Shown here: piece after piece, positions 1-8,719 of the stretch
Layout of the letters: each line of letters begins with the position of its first letter
Numbering within the stretch: the first letter of the stretch is position 1
Assembly (NCBI GenBank): GCA_016713535.1
Contig: JADJOY010000010.1
Span: forward strand, 248,001 to 312,000
Source: JADJOY01 sp016713535 [NCBI: Deltaproteobacteria bacterium]
Lineage (GTDB): Bacteria; JADJOY01
Direction: 5' to 3'
Length of the DNA: 64,000 nucleotides
Notes under the pieces: generated by a model
Told to the model about the DNA's origin: nothing
Database searches by the model: none
What the model saw: the letters and a program-made list of their open reading frames with translations, nothing else
Program-made: the position numbers and the translations under genes

Positions 1-1521
1 CGGGCCAGCCGGCGGCGATCTTGGCGAGGACGTCGCGCAGGTAGGACCAGGGCTCGACGCCCTGGAGCTGACAGGTGGCGAGGACCGAGTAGGCGATCGC
101 CGCACGCTGCGCCCCGGCGTCCGAGCCCGCGAAGAGCCAGTTCTTCCGGCCCACCGCGATCCGGCGCAGCGCGCGCGCTCGGCGGCATTGTTGGTCATCG
201 GGACGCGCCCGTCTTCGAGAAACGCAAGAGTGCGGGCCAGCGTCCCAGCGTGTAGCCCACCGCCTGCCGCAGCGGGCTCTTCGGCTCGACCGACTCGTCG
301 TTCGCCGTCGCGGCCAGCCACTGTCCGAGTCCGTGGATCAGCGGCACGCTCTCGCTGCGCCGCAACGCGAGGCAGTCGTCGGCGTTGAGCCCGTCATCCG
401 AGGCGCGTCGCTCCACCGCGAAAAGCGCCTGCATCCATCGCAACGCGAGCGAAGCGCGGGCGTCGCCCGATTCGAGCGCCTCCACAAAGTACCGGCGCGC
501 ATGGGCCCAGCAGCCCGCCGCGCGCACCTCCGGGCGCTCGAAGACCTCGTCGAAACCGGCGTACCCATCCGCGACCAACCAACCGCGGCGCTCCGCCAAG
601 AACCGCACCGGCCCGGCCTTCGTCCAGTTCGGCGTGTAGTCGTAGACCGCCCCCCTCGTCGCCGAGGTACCCAGAGGTGACCGCGCTTCCGAACCCTTCG
701 GGTGGTCGCGGTCGAGGACACAGATCCCGGTGTCGTCGCAGTGCAACACGTGCGCGCTCAACGCGCGCACGCGGGATGCGCTCCACCACTGGCGCGAGTA
801 GCTCCGCCGTCGCCTCCACCCAGCCCGCGGTGGTCGAGCGCGGCAGCCGGTGGCCGGCGAGCTCCCAGATCGCTTCCTGACGGTTCAGCGGCAGGCCGTG
901 GCCGTACTTGGAGAGCGTCACGGCTGCGAGCAATCCCGGGCCTGGCAGTCCCTTGTCGATCACCTTCGGCGGCGCCGGCGCCACGACCACCTCGCCCTGG
1001 CACGGCCGGCACGCGTACTTGGCGCGCTTGTGCACGATCACCTTGAGCGTCGCCGGCACGTACTCGAGCTCCTCGCTCGTCTCGTAGCCGATCGCGCTCT
1101 TCGCCACGCCGCACACCGCGCACTGGCACTCGGCCGCCGCCGGCTCGTACACCCGCTCCTCGCGCGGCAGATCGGCGGGCAGCTCACGGCGCCCCGTGGA
1201 GCCGCGTCGCTTCGTCGGAGGCGCGACCGGAGCGTCGCTCTCGGGCGGCGGCGCCGGAGGTGCCGGTTCCGTCGGGCGAGCTTCGAGCGCCGCCTGGACG
1301 AAGAGCGCGAGCTGGTCGACGGAGATCTTCTCGGAGAGACGGCCGTAGCGCGCCTTGCGCAGCTTCTGGTTCTCGAGCTTGAGCCGGTCGACGTGCTCGA
1401 GCACCTCGCGCAGCACGTGCTCGACCGAGGCGAGCGCCTCGTCGGATCGGCCCTCGGAGATCAGTTGGCCCGCGAAGCGGACGACGCTCTTGGCTTGCTC
1501 GGAGGGTCGCGCGGTGGCCAC
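1..1521 (-). pseudogene. tnpC: IS66 transposase (TnpC), frameshifted and cut by window edge
   Basis: The DDE transposase of the element. The N-terminal part (1521 down to about 770) has the coiled-coil leader, the 'LRKARYGRLSEKI' region and the Cys-rich zinc-finger segment (CQCAVCG, then CRPCQG). Near 770 the frame changes: the catalytic segment HCDDTGICVLD and the GYAGFDEV region continue in another frame down to about 240. There a further shift leads to FLEDGRVPMTNNAAERA, and the last part (RRIAVGRKNWLFAGSDAG) is in yet another frame near 180. At least three frame changes make an active product unlikely, unless they are sequencing errors. The ATG at 1521 follows tnpB closely. Confidence 0.85.
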
Positions 1522-1534
1522 GCGCCGAACGGTG

Positions 1535-1939
1535 TCACGAGGTGCAAACGTTGTCTACGGTGAAGCGAAACGTTTTTGCGTCGTAGCGGAGTTTTTCCGG
1601 TGGCGACACCGTGCGGCGCGGAAGCTGCCGTGGATCGGCGCCGTCGAGCAGCAACGCGAGCTCGACCGTGGTCATCTCGAGCCGGCTTCCCGGCGCTGCG
1701 CGAGGGATACGGAAGGTGCCCTTGGCGAGCTGCTTGTAGACGATCACGTACCCGGTGCGCTCCCAATACAGGCACTTGAGGAGGTCGCGACGACGGTTGG
1801 CGAAGACGTACAGATCACCGCTCTGCGGGTTGCCCGACCACTCCTCGCGCACGATCGCTGCGAGTCCGGGAAGCCCTTGCGCATGTCCGTCGGAGCCGTC
1901 CACAGGAAGACGCGGGTCCGGCCAGCTCAGCACCGCCCA
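1535..1939 (-). pseudogene. tnpB: IS66 accessory protein TnpB (Orf2), frameshifted
   Basis: The family signature LYWERTGYVIVYKQLAKGTF is intact in the C-terminal half, and VREEWSGNPQSGDLYVFANRR precedes it. The expected N-terminal motif FLWTAPTDMRKGF is visible only in a different frame between about 1915 and 1875, so the gene seems to carry two compensating indels. A GTG at 1939 overlaps the end of tnpA, the usual arrangement in IS66. Its role is accessory to transposition and its mechanism is poorly known. Confidence 0.75.
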
Positions 1940-2328
1940 CCCAGAACGGACACGACCCGTGCGAGGGTGTCGGCGTCGAAGCCCGGGCCGACGTGGATGC
2001 GGTGACCGGCCGGCGTCTCCACGACCACGCCATCGCCACAGTCCGGCGCCTGCTCGTGTACCTCGTCGCCCTCGACCACATGCACCGCAACAAACCCGGC
2101 CTCCGCAGCGACGGTGGCCGACGCGAGACGGCGGCGCCACCAGTACAGGCGCTGCGGGTCAAGACCGTGCTCGCGGGCGAGGTGATGCAGCGCCGCGCCC
2201 TCCGCTTCCGCCAGACCGATCACCCACCGGGCGTCGGCCTCGTCCACCGCGTGCCACGAAGCCGCTGCAGCCGAGCTCGATCTCGTCCGTCCACGCCACC
2301 CTCCTCGCCAGGGGGCAGCGAGTGTCAC
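1927..2328 (-). CDS. tnpA: IS66 accessory protein TnpA (Orf1)
   Basis: A 133-residue product with the helix-turn-helix-like block 'AREHGLDPQRLYWWRRRL' at about residues 50-67 and the C-terminal 'GPGFDADTLARVVSVL', both typical of the first accessory gene of IS66 elements. It overlaps tnpB. The GTG start at 2328 is uncertain because the first 30 residues have no family-like content. The true start may be closer to the residues preceding 'DEADARWV'. Confidence 0.75.
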   Translation of the reverse strand: MTLAAPWRGGWRGRTRSSSAAAASWHAVDEADARWVIGLAEAEGAALHHLAREHGLDPQRLYWWRRRLASATVAAEAGFVAVHVVEGDEVHEQAPDCGDGVVVETPAGHRIHVGPGFDADTLARVVSVLGGRC

Positions 2329-2350
2329 GCGCGCGGGCCGGACTGAAGAT

Positions 2351-2370
2351 GCGGTTCGTCGAACGCTTAC
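2351..2370 (-). repeat. Putative right terminal end of the IS66 element
   Basis: Read from the tip inwards on the minus strand this is GTAAGCGTTCGACGAACCGC. The GTAAGCG start fits IS66-family termini. The next eight bases outside, GTTGTCTG (2371-2378), would be the target duplication if its copy is found left of the window. Confidence 0.6.
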
Positions 2371-2418
2371 GTTGTCTGGTTTCGCCGTGGGTTCGTCTCG
2401 CTTATGGCGTGCTGATGA

Positions 2419-3366
2419 GTGTATCCAGTGGTGTGTGGGCGCGCGCGAGTTCTACGCAGATATGGACATTCGCTTTGTTCAAGTGGTCGGCGGCGATCAA
2501 TTGATCCGCGCCAGCCGGTGCTCGAAGGCGCTGTCGACACGCCCGGCCTCGTCAACGACGTGGCGCTCTGGCGCGGGCAGATCCTCGCCGCCGACTGCCT
2601 GGGCGGGATCCAGGTGATCGGCCGAGACGAGAGGGGCGCCTGGAAGGTGCTCTCGTTCTTCAACATCGAGAACCACCCGTGGGCGGTCGATACCGACGAC
2701 AGCCACCTCTACATCGCCAACGCTCACCACGGCTTCATGCAGTTCGACATCGCGGGTGACGCACCGCGCATCACCGCCGACGACCAGTCGATCGGCGGCT
2801 ACTCGGTGGGGATCACCAAGGTCGGTAACCGCGCGGTGCTGAGCAACCTCGTGAAGGGCATGGCGCTCTTCGACGTCACCGATCCCACGCACCCGGTGCT
2901 CACCGCCACGTACCCCGCGAACAGCACCGCGCCCGCGCAACTGCTGCTCGGGCTGCCCACCGTGATCCGCTCCAAGATCCGCGGCGACCGCGCGTTCCTC
3001 GCCGGCTACGCACGCGGGCTACAGATCGTCGACATCAGCGACCCGAGCCTGCTCGCGCGCGTCGGTGAGGCGCGCACCGGCGGGTACATCTACGGCGTCG
3101 ACCTGGTCGCCGACACCGCCTACCTCGCCGACTACGAGGGCCGGCTCCTCGAGGTCGACATCCGCGACCTCGCGAGTCCCGAGGTGAAGCGCAAGATCCG
3201 CATGCCCCGCGGCGAGGCGTGGGACGTCGCCGTGCGCGACCGCACCGCCTACGTCGGCCTCGGCACCGCCGGCCTCGGCATCACCGACCTCGACACCGGC
3301 CAGACCTGGGTCCTCGACAACGTCCTCCCTGAGCGCGCCCTCGCCACCGTCCCCGTGCCGTTCTGA
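2419..3366 (+). pseudogene. LVIVD-repeat beta-propeller protein, 5'-truncated (cluster A)
   Basis: About 290 residues align with the C-terminal halves of the full-length LVIVD proteins at 18901-20889 and 54802-56812. Repeats such as 'GMALFDVTDPTHPVL' and 'GLQIVDISDPSLL' are LVIVD propeller blades. There is no signal peptide in the frame; a TGA stop (2416-2418) sits just before a GTG at 2419, and recognisable homology starts only near 'DPRQPVLEGAVDTPG' (about 2510). Full-length relatives are about 660 residues, so half the gene is missing, and the IS66 end lies only about 50 bp upstream. Insertion or an IS-linked deletion probably removed the 5' half. Related proteins are predicted to be secreted or surface propellers; the ligand is unknown. 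Confidence 0.8.
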
Positions 3367-3671
3367 GTGTCCGATGGCACGCCCGGCGCGCGATCGAGAG
3401 GTCGGAGGCCGCCCGCTTCGTCGGTCGCCCGATCCACCCGACCACCATCTCGTGCACCGGATCGGCGACGGAGCGCCGACGCGCCAGGACCCACTGGAGC
3501 GCTGCCGCTCCTCGTCCGCCCCCCTCTCGACTCATCTGTCGCCACCGCACCGATACCGGATCCTGAAGGATGGGCAAAACTCTTCCGGAACCTTTGCGGG
3601 TACGACTGGGGCCCGATGGCGGTTGAGTAGCAGTACGACGTGAGATCGCCGTTGCGTCGCCTCGATCGTTC
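3367..3671 (+). other. Intergenic region between convergent genes
   Basis: About 300 bp without a supportable gene. It contains GGAGGCCGCCCGCTTCGTCGG near 3404, resembling the intergenic hairpin family seen at 34676-34705 and 40056-40083, but with a degraded stem. No clear terminator with a T tract is visible. Confidence 0.5.
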
Positions 3672-5816
3672 TCACTCCACCGCCACGCTCGCGTGAGCTT
3701 CGTCGAGGGTCTCTGTTGGCAGGAGCGCGGCGCTCTCGCCGAGCATCCAGGCGGCCAGTCCGGGCTCGATGCGGCGGTAGCGCCAGCGCGCGGTGATGGT
3801 GAGGGGGCCGCGGGCGTCGGCGGGGATGGGGACCGAGAACGCGTCCGTCACGTCCCCGTCGGGTGGCAGGAAGCGGGCGTTCTCGACGCGCGCGGCGCGC
3901 CAGATGCGGTGCTGGCGGATGGGCTGGCCCGCGGCGTCGACGAGGGTGCCGCCGAGGCGCCGCGCCCCGGGCTCGACGCGGCCGTCGGGGAGCAGTGCGC
4001 CGCTCGTCAGCAGCACGGCGCCGCCGGCGTCGGTGACGGTCGCTTCGAGCCAGAGCTCGTTCATGTCGAGCGGGCCGGACGGCAGGGGATGGGCGTGAGT
4101 ACCGTTGGTGGTCCGCACGGTGAGCGCGAGCGCCGCGCCGGGGTGCACAGCGCGGGGCACCTCGAGCGCCACGGTGAGGGCCTTCTTCCCGTGGAGGAAC
4201 CGGCGGTGCGCCTTGCTCTTCTGGCTCTGGATCGACGCCAGGTAGACCTGCTCGTAGGTCGAGACGGGTAGGTTCCCGACCGACCAGCGCGCGATGTCGC
4301 TCTCGAAGCGCGCCACCAGCGGCGAGGTCTCGAACCACGCGGGCAGCACCGGCGTCAGCGCGCGCAGGGTGCCGAAGGTGCGGTGGTCGGGGCGCGCGTG
4401 GATCGGGTCGTCGAACACGTTGAGCTGCATGTGGCAGCCGGTGCAGCCCACGTCCTCGCGCGCCGACGAGGTCTCGCGCCACGGCGTGAAGAGGTCCTCC
4501 TGCACGAAGTCGACCCCGCCGTTCAGCGCGTGCGGCGTGGTGATGCGGTGGCAGCCCGCGCAGAACTCGGAGTCGAAGTAACTCTCGTGCTTGTAGTCCT
4601 CGGCGTGGCCGACGAGCCCGTCGGAGAGGAATCGCGCTTCGTCCTCCTTGCGCGGCGCCCACAGTCCGAGCGCGAACGCGGGCCGGTAGCGGCGCTCGAA
4701 GGTGATCGTGACCTCGCCGTTGCCGGTCACGGGATCGGTTCGGGTGATGATGTGGCAGTACTGGCAGGTGATGCCGACCCGACTGACGCTCTCGAACATC
4801 GGGTCCGTGCTGCCCTCGGACAGTCCGAGCACGGCGGCGAGCGGGTTGTGGCAGCGCGCGCAGAACGCGGTGGCCGCGTCGCCCTCCTCCTCGGCGAGTT
4901 TCGCCACCGCGCGCGCGTACGGCCGGTTGGTGGCCGCGAAGCGGTGCGGCGACACCAGCCACTGGTCGTAGATCTCGCCGTGGCAGCGCCCGCACACCGC
5001 GGGGTCGACGATGCGGGTGAAGTCCACGCCGTGTCCGCTGCCGGCGGGGATGCTGGTGAGCTCGACCACGCGCTGGCCGCCAGGCAGTCCCTCGCCGGGG
5101 GTGGCGAAGCGGATCTGTGAGCGCGCGTCGCGGCTCATCCAGCCGGCGAGCACGATCAGCACCGCCAGGGTGCACCCGATGGTGAACGCGGTGCGCCCCC
5201 ACCCCGCGGTGGGCCGGTATCCGCGGCCGTAGTAGCGCGCGAGTCCGTGCCAGAGCAGCAGGCTCGCCGTCGGGATGCCCAGCCACGCGTGCACCAGCCA
5301 CATCCGCCGCCGCCCGAGCAGGTCGCCGGACATGGCGGTGGGGTCGAACACGCCCAGGAAGACACCCGAGGTCAGCACCACGTGGGTGAGAGCGAGGGTC
5401 ACCACGCCGGCCACGATCACCCAGCGGTGACCGGAGCGGTGGATGCGCATGTACACGAACGTGAGCGGCACCAGCGGCACGAGCCCGATCCCCATCGCGA
5501 AGGACGGCGGCACGTGCGCCCAGAACACCGTGACCGGCGAGAGCAAGCACAGAAGCGTGGCAGTGGCGGCGGTGCGCCCGGCGATTCGCGCCACGTGGCG
5601 CGCGACCAGCACGAGGAAGAGCGGGTAGAGCGCGATGCCCGCCGCGACGTGGCCGCGCGGACTGACCAGGAACGGCACGTCGAGCTGGTGCTGCGCGACG
5701 AGCACCACCGCGAGCGCGGTGGTCGCGAGCAGGGCGCCCAGGAACCACGCGAAGAGCGCACCGTCGCGCGCCCAGGCGCGTTCGCTCTTGAGATCGCTGC
5801 CAGGAGCGCTTGTCAT
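3672..5816 (-). CDS. Membrane-anchored pentahaem cytochrome c (cluster A)
   Basis: About 714 residues. The N-terminal third is a multi-helix membrane domain with two histidine pairs in helices: His-x17-His (in 'GHVAAGIALYPLFLVLVARH') and His-x13-His (in 'VHAWLGIPTASLLLWH'), as expected for two b haems. A periplasmic region follows with five c-haem sites: CGRCH (about residue 273), CARCH (318), CQYCH (350), CAGCH (418) and CTGCH (455), resembling cytochrome c554-type arrays. The C-terminal 250 residues form a beta-rich domain ending in 'ARWRYRR', shared with the other four membrane cytochromes here. The ATG at 5816 is preferred because longer starts overlap the divergent gene. Probable role: electron transfer from the membrane pool to periplasmic haems; donor and acceptor unknown. 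Confidence 0.85.
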   Translation of the reverse strand: MTSAPGSDLKSERAWARDGALFAWFLGALLATTALAVVLVAQHQLDVPFLVSPRGHVAAGIALYPLFLVLVARHVARIAGRTAATATLLCLLSPVTVFWAHVPPSFAMGIGLVPLVPLTFVYMRIHRSGHRWVIVAGVVTLALTHVVLTSGVFLGVFDPTAMSGDLLGRRRMWLVHAWLGIPTASLLLWHGLARYYGRGYRPTAGWGRTAFTIGCTLAVLIVLAGWMSRDARSQIRFATPGEGLPGGQRVVELTSIPAGSGHGVDFTRIVDPAVCGRCHGEIYDQWLVSPHRFAATNRPYARAVAKLAEEEGDAATAFCARCHNPLAAVLGLSEGSTDPMFESVSRVGITCQYCHIITRTDPVTGNGEVTITFERRYRPAFALGLWAPRKEDEARFLSDGLVGHAEDYKHESYFDSEFCAGCHRITTPHALNGGVDFVQEDLFTPWRETSSAREDVGCTGCHMQLNVFDDPIHARPDHRTFGTLRALTPVLPAWFETSPLVARFESDIARWSVGNLPVSTYEQVYLASIQSQKSKAHRRFLHGKKALTVALEVPRAVHPGAALALTVRTTNGTHAHPLPSGPLDMNELWLEATVTDAGGAVLLTSGALLPDGRVEPGARRLGGTLVDAAGQPIRQHRIWRAARVENARFLPPDGDVTDAFSVPIPADARGPLTITARWRYRRIEPGLAAWMLGESAALLPTETLDEAHASVAVE

Positions 5817-5848
5817 TTCGTCGCGATCGCGGCGGGGGCGATCTGGAT

Positions 5849-5854
5849 GATAAT
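5849..5854 (+). promoter_or_regulatory. Possible -10 element in the divergent 5817-5878 gap
   Basis: GATAAT lies 25 bp upstream of the ATG at 5879, in the only gap between the divergent cytochrome and TM6 genes. No convincing -35 is visible. Confidence 0.3.
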
Positions 5855-5878
5855 GCCGCGCCCCGCGTCGGGACACTG

Positions 5879-6562
5879 ATGGTGCTCTCGAGCCTGCGCG
5901 AGCGCGGCCCCCGCATCACGCGGCTCTTCTTCGCATGGGGCTTCGGGTTCTTCTTTCTGAAGGGCTACATCGACACCACGCGCCCCTTCGACGAGATGCC
6001 GTTCCTGATGCACGTGCGCTTCCTCGATCCCAACGGTCGCAATCACGGCATGCACCTACTGGTCATGCCGTGCCTGCGCGTCGCGGTGGCGTATGTGGCG
6101 ACGTGCGTGGCCGAGGCGATCGCCACGCGCCTCCGCGGTCTCCCGCTCGGGCTCTTTCGGATGTGCGGTCTCTCGCTCCTCGGCTTCGCGCTCGCGGGGC
6201 TCGGGATCGAGATCGCCAACGAAACGATCGGATGGTGGACCTGGAAGCCCGAGGTCCATGCAGGTCCCCAGCACTATTTCTTCAACTGGCTGATCTGGGG
6301 CGGCGGCTTCTTCGAGGCGCTCCACGCCAACTGGACCGCGTGGAGGAACGTACGGCGCCCATGGCGGCTCGCCCTCGCCTACGTGCTCGGCTACTACGTT
6401 CTGATCTCGATCCTGGGCCGGATCGCGCCGTTCCTGCGGCAGGCTGTGCTGATCCCGTTCAACATGCTGGTGATCGCGGCTGCCGTGATACGGCGTGGAC
6501 CGCACCTGCTGCCGATCCGTCGAGGCCCGCTCACGAGCGTGGGTGACTTCCAGCTACCGTAG
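5879..6562 (+). CDS. Six-helix membrane protein of the TM6 family (cluster A)
   Basis: 227 residues with about six predicted membrane helices. I do not recognise a named family. It shares three blocks with the N-terminus of the protein at 21177 and with the protein at 27939: 'FLKGYIDTTRPFDEMPFLMH' near residue 33, 'GWWTWKPE' near 118, and 'APFLRQAVLIP' near 178. Conserved Lys, Asp, Arg, Asp-Glu and WWTW residues suggest a defined active or binding site rather than a generic membrane filler. It is transcribed divergently from the adjacent membrane cytochrome. Fusion of a homologue to a pentahaem cytochrome in cluster B indicates that it works with these cytochromes. Confidence 0.8.
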   Translation: MVLSSLRERGPRITRLFFAWGFGFFFLKGYIDTTRPFDEMPFLMHVRFLDPNGRNHGMHLLVMPCLRVAVAYVATCVAEAIATRLRGLPLGLFRMCGLSLLGFALAGLGIEIANETIGWWTWKPEVHAGPQHYFFNWLIWGGGFFEALHANWTAWRNVRRPWRLALAYVLGYYVLISILGRIAPFLRQAVLIPFNMLVIAAAVIRRGPHLLPIRRGPLTSVGDFQLP

Positions 6563-6644
6563 TAGAGTCGCTCGCGCCCCCCGGCGGACCCTTCACCCCC
6601 GCACGGCTTCATCCCAGCAAGGTGGCGATCCCTTCGATGAGTGG

Positions 6645-6929
6645 ATGTCGCCGGTTCGCGCGGGGCTCGTGTTCGCGCCGGGGTCCCTCGTGCCGTCTGC
6701 CAGCGAAGTCACGCTGACCCGGGCGTTCGTCCGGTTGCACGGCCTGCGTGGTCGCGCGGTCCTGTACGCGGTTCCCTCGCCGAGCACCTTCGAGGCGAGG
6801 CTGCTCGCCGCCGTGGCTTTTCTCGAAGCGAGGTGGCACGACTCCGCCCGCACGGCGGTCCCCGTCGGTCCTATCGATCGCGGCATCGACGTCGGGTGTC
6901 CGCCTGCTGCCGGTGCCGCCGCTCCGTGA
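6645..6929 (+). CDS. Small hypothetical protein, translationally coupled to the next gene
   Basis: About 94 residues from the ATG at 6645; the frame is open further upstream to 6495, so the start is uncertain. The stop overlaps the GTG of the FG-GAP gene (GTGA at 6926-6929), which argues for real translation. The segment 'RGRAVLYAVPSPSTFEARLLAAVAFLEARWHDSA' looks like a folded alpha/beta piece, but no family is recognised. It might be the remnant of a longer gene, since it has no signal peptide or ribosome site of note. Confidence 0.4.
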   Translation: MSPVRAGLVFAPGSLVPSASEVTLTRAFVRLHGLRGRAVLYAVPSPSTFEARLLAAVAFLEARWHDSARTAVPVGPIDRGIDVGCPPAAGAAAP

Positions 6930-8608
6930 CGCCTCGTCGGTCGAACGATGGCCGCGGCCTGTGGGTCGCCTTGCTCGTCGCCGGCGGGCTCGGTGGACTG
7001 GCGCACTTGGGGTGGGTCATGGGCCGGCATCATCGACTGACCCATCCCCTGCCGAAGCAGGCCTGGCAGCTTCCCGATCCGCACCCCGATTCATTTCGGG
7101 ATCCGCGCCGGTATTTCGATGACATCACCGAGCGAAGCGGGTTAGGGCTGGCTACCCCGCTACCGCGGCGGTTGGACCCCTTCGCCGACTGGACCGCAGG
7201 GGGTGGCGTGGCGATCGCCGATTTCGACGGCCAAGGCCTCCCCGACGTCTTCGTGACGTCGCCTGGCGGCGCCAACGGGCTCTTTCTGAATCGCGGTGGT
7301 TTGCGGTTCGAGAACGCCGCCGCCGCGTGGGGCGCGGCTCTGCCTGGCATGGGCACGTTGGGTGCGAGTGCCGCGGATGTGGACGGGGACGGCGATCCCG
7401 ACCTGCTGGTCGCCGGTCGCGGCTTCCTCGACCTGCTTCGCAACGATGGTGACCGATTCACGCCGGTCGGTGCGGCCGCCGGGTTCGTGGCTCCGCGCGC
7501 GAGCCGGAACACGAACGTCGCGCTCGCCGACTACGACCGGGACGGTTGGCTCGACGCCTACGTGACCTCCTGGTTCGTCGTTCGCGACGTCGCCAGGACG
7601 CCTGGCCGCGGCGACCCACTGCCGGCGCGCGCACCGCACCTGCTGCTTCGTGGGCGCGCCGATGGCACGTTCGCCGACATGAGCGAGCTCCTGCCCCTCG
7701 ATGCTCGCGCCAGCGCCTCGTTCGGCGCCACGTGGTCGGACTTCGACCAGGACGGGGACGCCGACCTCTACGTCTCGAACGACTTCGGGCACGAGACGGT
7801 GCCGAGCCAGCTCTACCGCAACGACGGATCCGCTTCGGACGGGCGCTGGCGCTTCACACCCATCGGCGACGAATGCGGGTGCCGGCTCCGGATCTCGGGG
7901 ATGAGCGGCGCCCTCGCCGATTTCGACCGGGACGGCTTCCAGGATCTGTACCAGACCAACATCCTGTTTCATCTCGACGGGGGCCAGGACGGCGAGCACC
8001 TGCTGCGCAACCTCGGCGGGCTCGTGTTCGAGGACGCGACGGCGCGCTTCGTGGCGCGCGCCGCGAGCTTCGCCAACCGGCGCGCGATCTCGTGGGGCGC
8101 TGAGGCGATCGACGTGGACAACGACGGGTGGGTCGATCTGTTCGTACCGTTCGGCCATTTCCCGCCGAGCGACACGCCGGACATCGAGCGCCAGCCCAAC
8201 GCGCTGCTGCTGAACCAGGAGGGCCGTCGGTTCCTGCTCGCAGGCGCCAGCGGGGTCGAGGATGACGGGTGGGGGCGTGGGGCTGGCGTGGTCGACCTGG
8301 ATCTCGATGGCTGCCTCGACTTGGTGGTCGCCAACATGGGTGGGACCGCGCGTGCCTTCCGTAACCGCTGCGAGTGGGGGAGCCATTGGGTGCAGCTCAT
8401 GCTGGTGGGAACGCGCTCCAACCACGATGCGGTGGGTGCGGTGGCACGGGTGTGGGCCGGGGGCGCAGTGTGGCGGGACGAGGTGGTGGCAGGTTCGACG
8501 TCGGTGCACTCGTCGCGGTGGAAGGCCCTCCCCTTCGGCCTGGGCCGCGCGGCTGCCATCGAAAGGTTGGAGGTGGAGTGGCCAAGCGGGGCTGTTCGAG
8601 CGGTTTGA
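6926..8608 (+). CDS. FG-GAP/VCBS repeat protein with ASPIC/UnbV C-terminus (first of three)
   Basis: 560 residues from a GTG at 6926, with a membrane or signal segment at about residues 10-30. Seven calcium-type D-x-D-x-D-G loops (for example DVDGDGDPD, DYDRDGWLD, DFDQDGDAD, DVDNDGWVD) mark a seven-bladed FG-GAP propeller. A UnbV domain (HWVQLMLVGTRSNHDAVGA) follows, as in CRTAC1-like proteins. The frame stops early at 8608. The usual family ending (ERFDDVAIDRLNTLTEGSG) continues in another frame to 8723, where it overlaps the next start (GTGA). One extra base near 8597 explains this. Probably exported and bound to calcium at the surface; ligand unknown. First gene of a run with 8720 and 11020. 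Confidence 0.85.
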   Translation: MTPRRSNDGRGLWVALLVAGGLGGLAHLGWVMGRHHRLTHPLPKQAWQLPDPHPDSFRDPRRYFDDITERSGLGLATPLPRRLDPFADWTAGGGVAIADFDGQGLPDVFVTSPGGANGLFLNRGGLRFENAAAAWGAALPGMGTLGASAADVDGDGDPDLLVAGRGFLDLLRNDGDRFTPVGAAAGFVAPRASRNTNVALADYDRDGWLDAYVTSWFVVRDVARTPGRGDPLPARAPHLLLRGRADGTFADMSELLPLDARASASFGATWSDFDQDGDADLYVSNDFGHETVPSQLYRNDGSASDGRWRFTPIGDECGCRLRISGMSGALADFDRDGFQDLYQTNILFHLDGGQDGEHLLRNLGGLVFEDATARFVARAASFANRRAISWGAEAIDVDNDGWVDLFVPFGHFPPSDTPDIERQPNALLLNQEGRRFLLAGASGVEDDGWGRGAGVVDLDLDGCLDLVVANMGGTARAFRNRCEWGSHWVQLMLVGTRSNHDAVGAVARVWAGGAVWRDEVVAGSTSVHSSRWKALPFGLGRAAAIERLEVEWPSGAVRAV

Positions 8609-8719
8609 TGACGTCGCGATCGACCGGCTCAACACGCTCACCGAGGGTAGCGGTGTCGTGCTCGCCACGATTCCAGGCTCGCCCACCGCGCCGCCGTCCC
8701 ACCAACCGAGACCCGCGCC

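Larger units (their letters stand above)
1..2370 (-). mobile_element. IS66-family insertion sequence, incomplete and decayed
   Basis: Three genes in the order typical of IS66 elements (tnpA, tnpB, tnpC) read leftward from 2328. The outer end is probably at 2370: the minus strand starts GTAAGCGTTCGACGAACCGC there, and IS66 ends usually begin with GTAA. The other end lies left of the window, so the inverted-repeat partner and the target duplication cannot be checked. tnpB and tnpC both carry frameshifts, so the copy is probably immobile if the sequence is right. Immediately to the right G+C content drops for about 130 bp, followed by the 3' half of an LVIVD gene, so the element sits next to or inside a disrupted locus. 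Confidence 0.85.

Noticed and set aside
3532-5919. 795-codon open frame overlapping the cluster A cytochrome
   Set aside because: Arg/Pro/Ala-rich in an alternative frame of the cytochrome gene; no motif.
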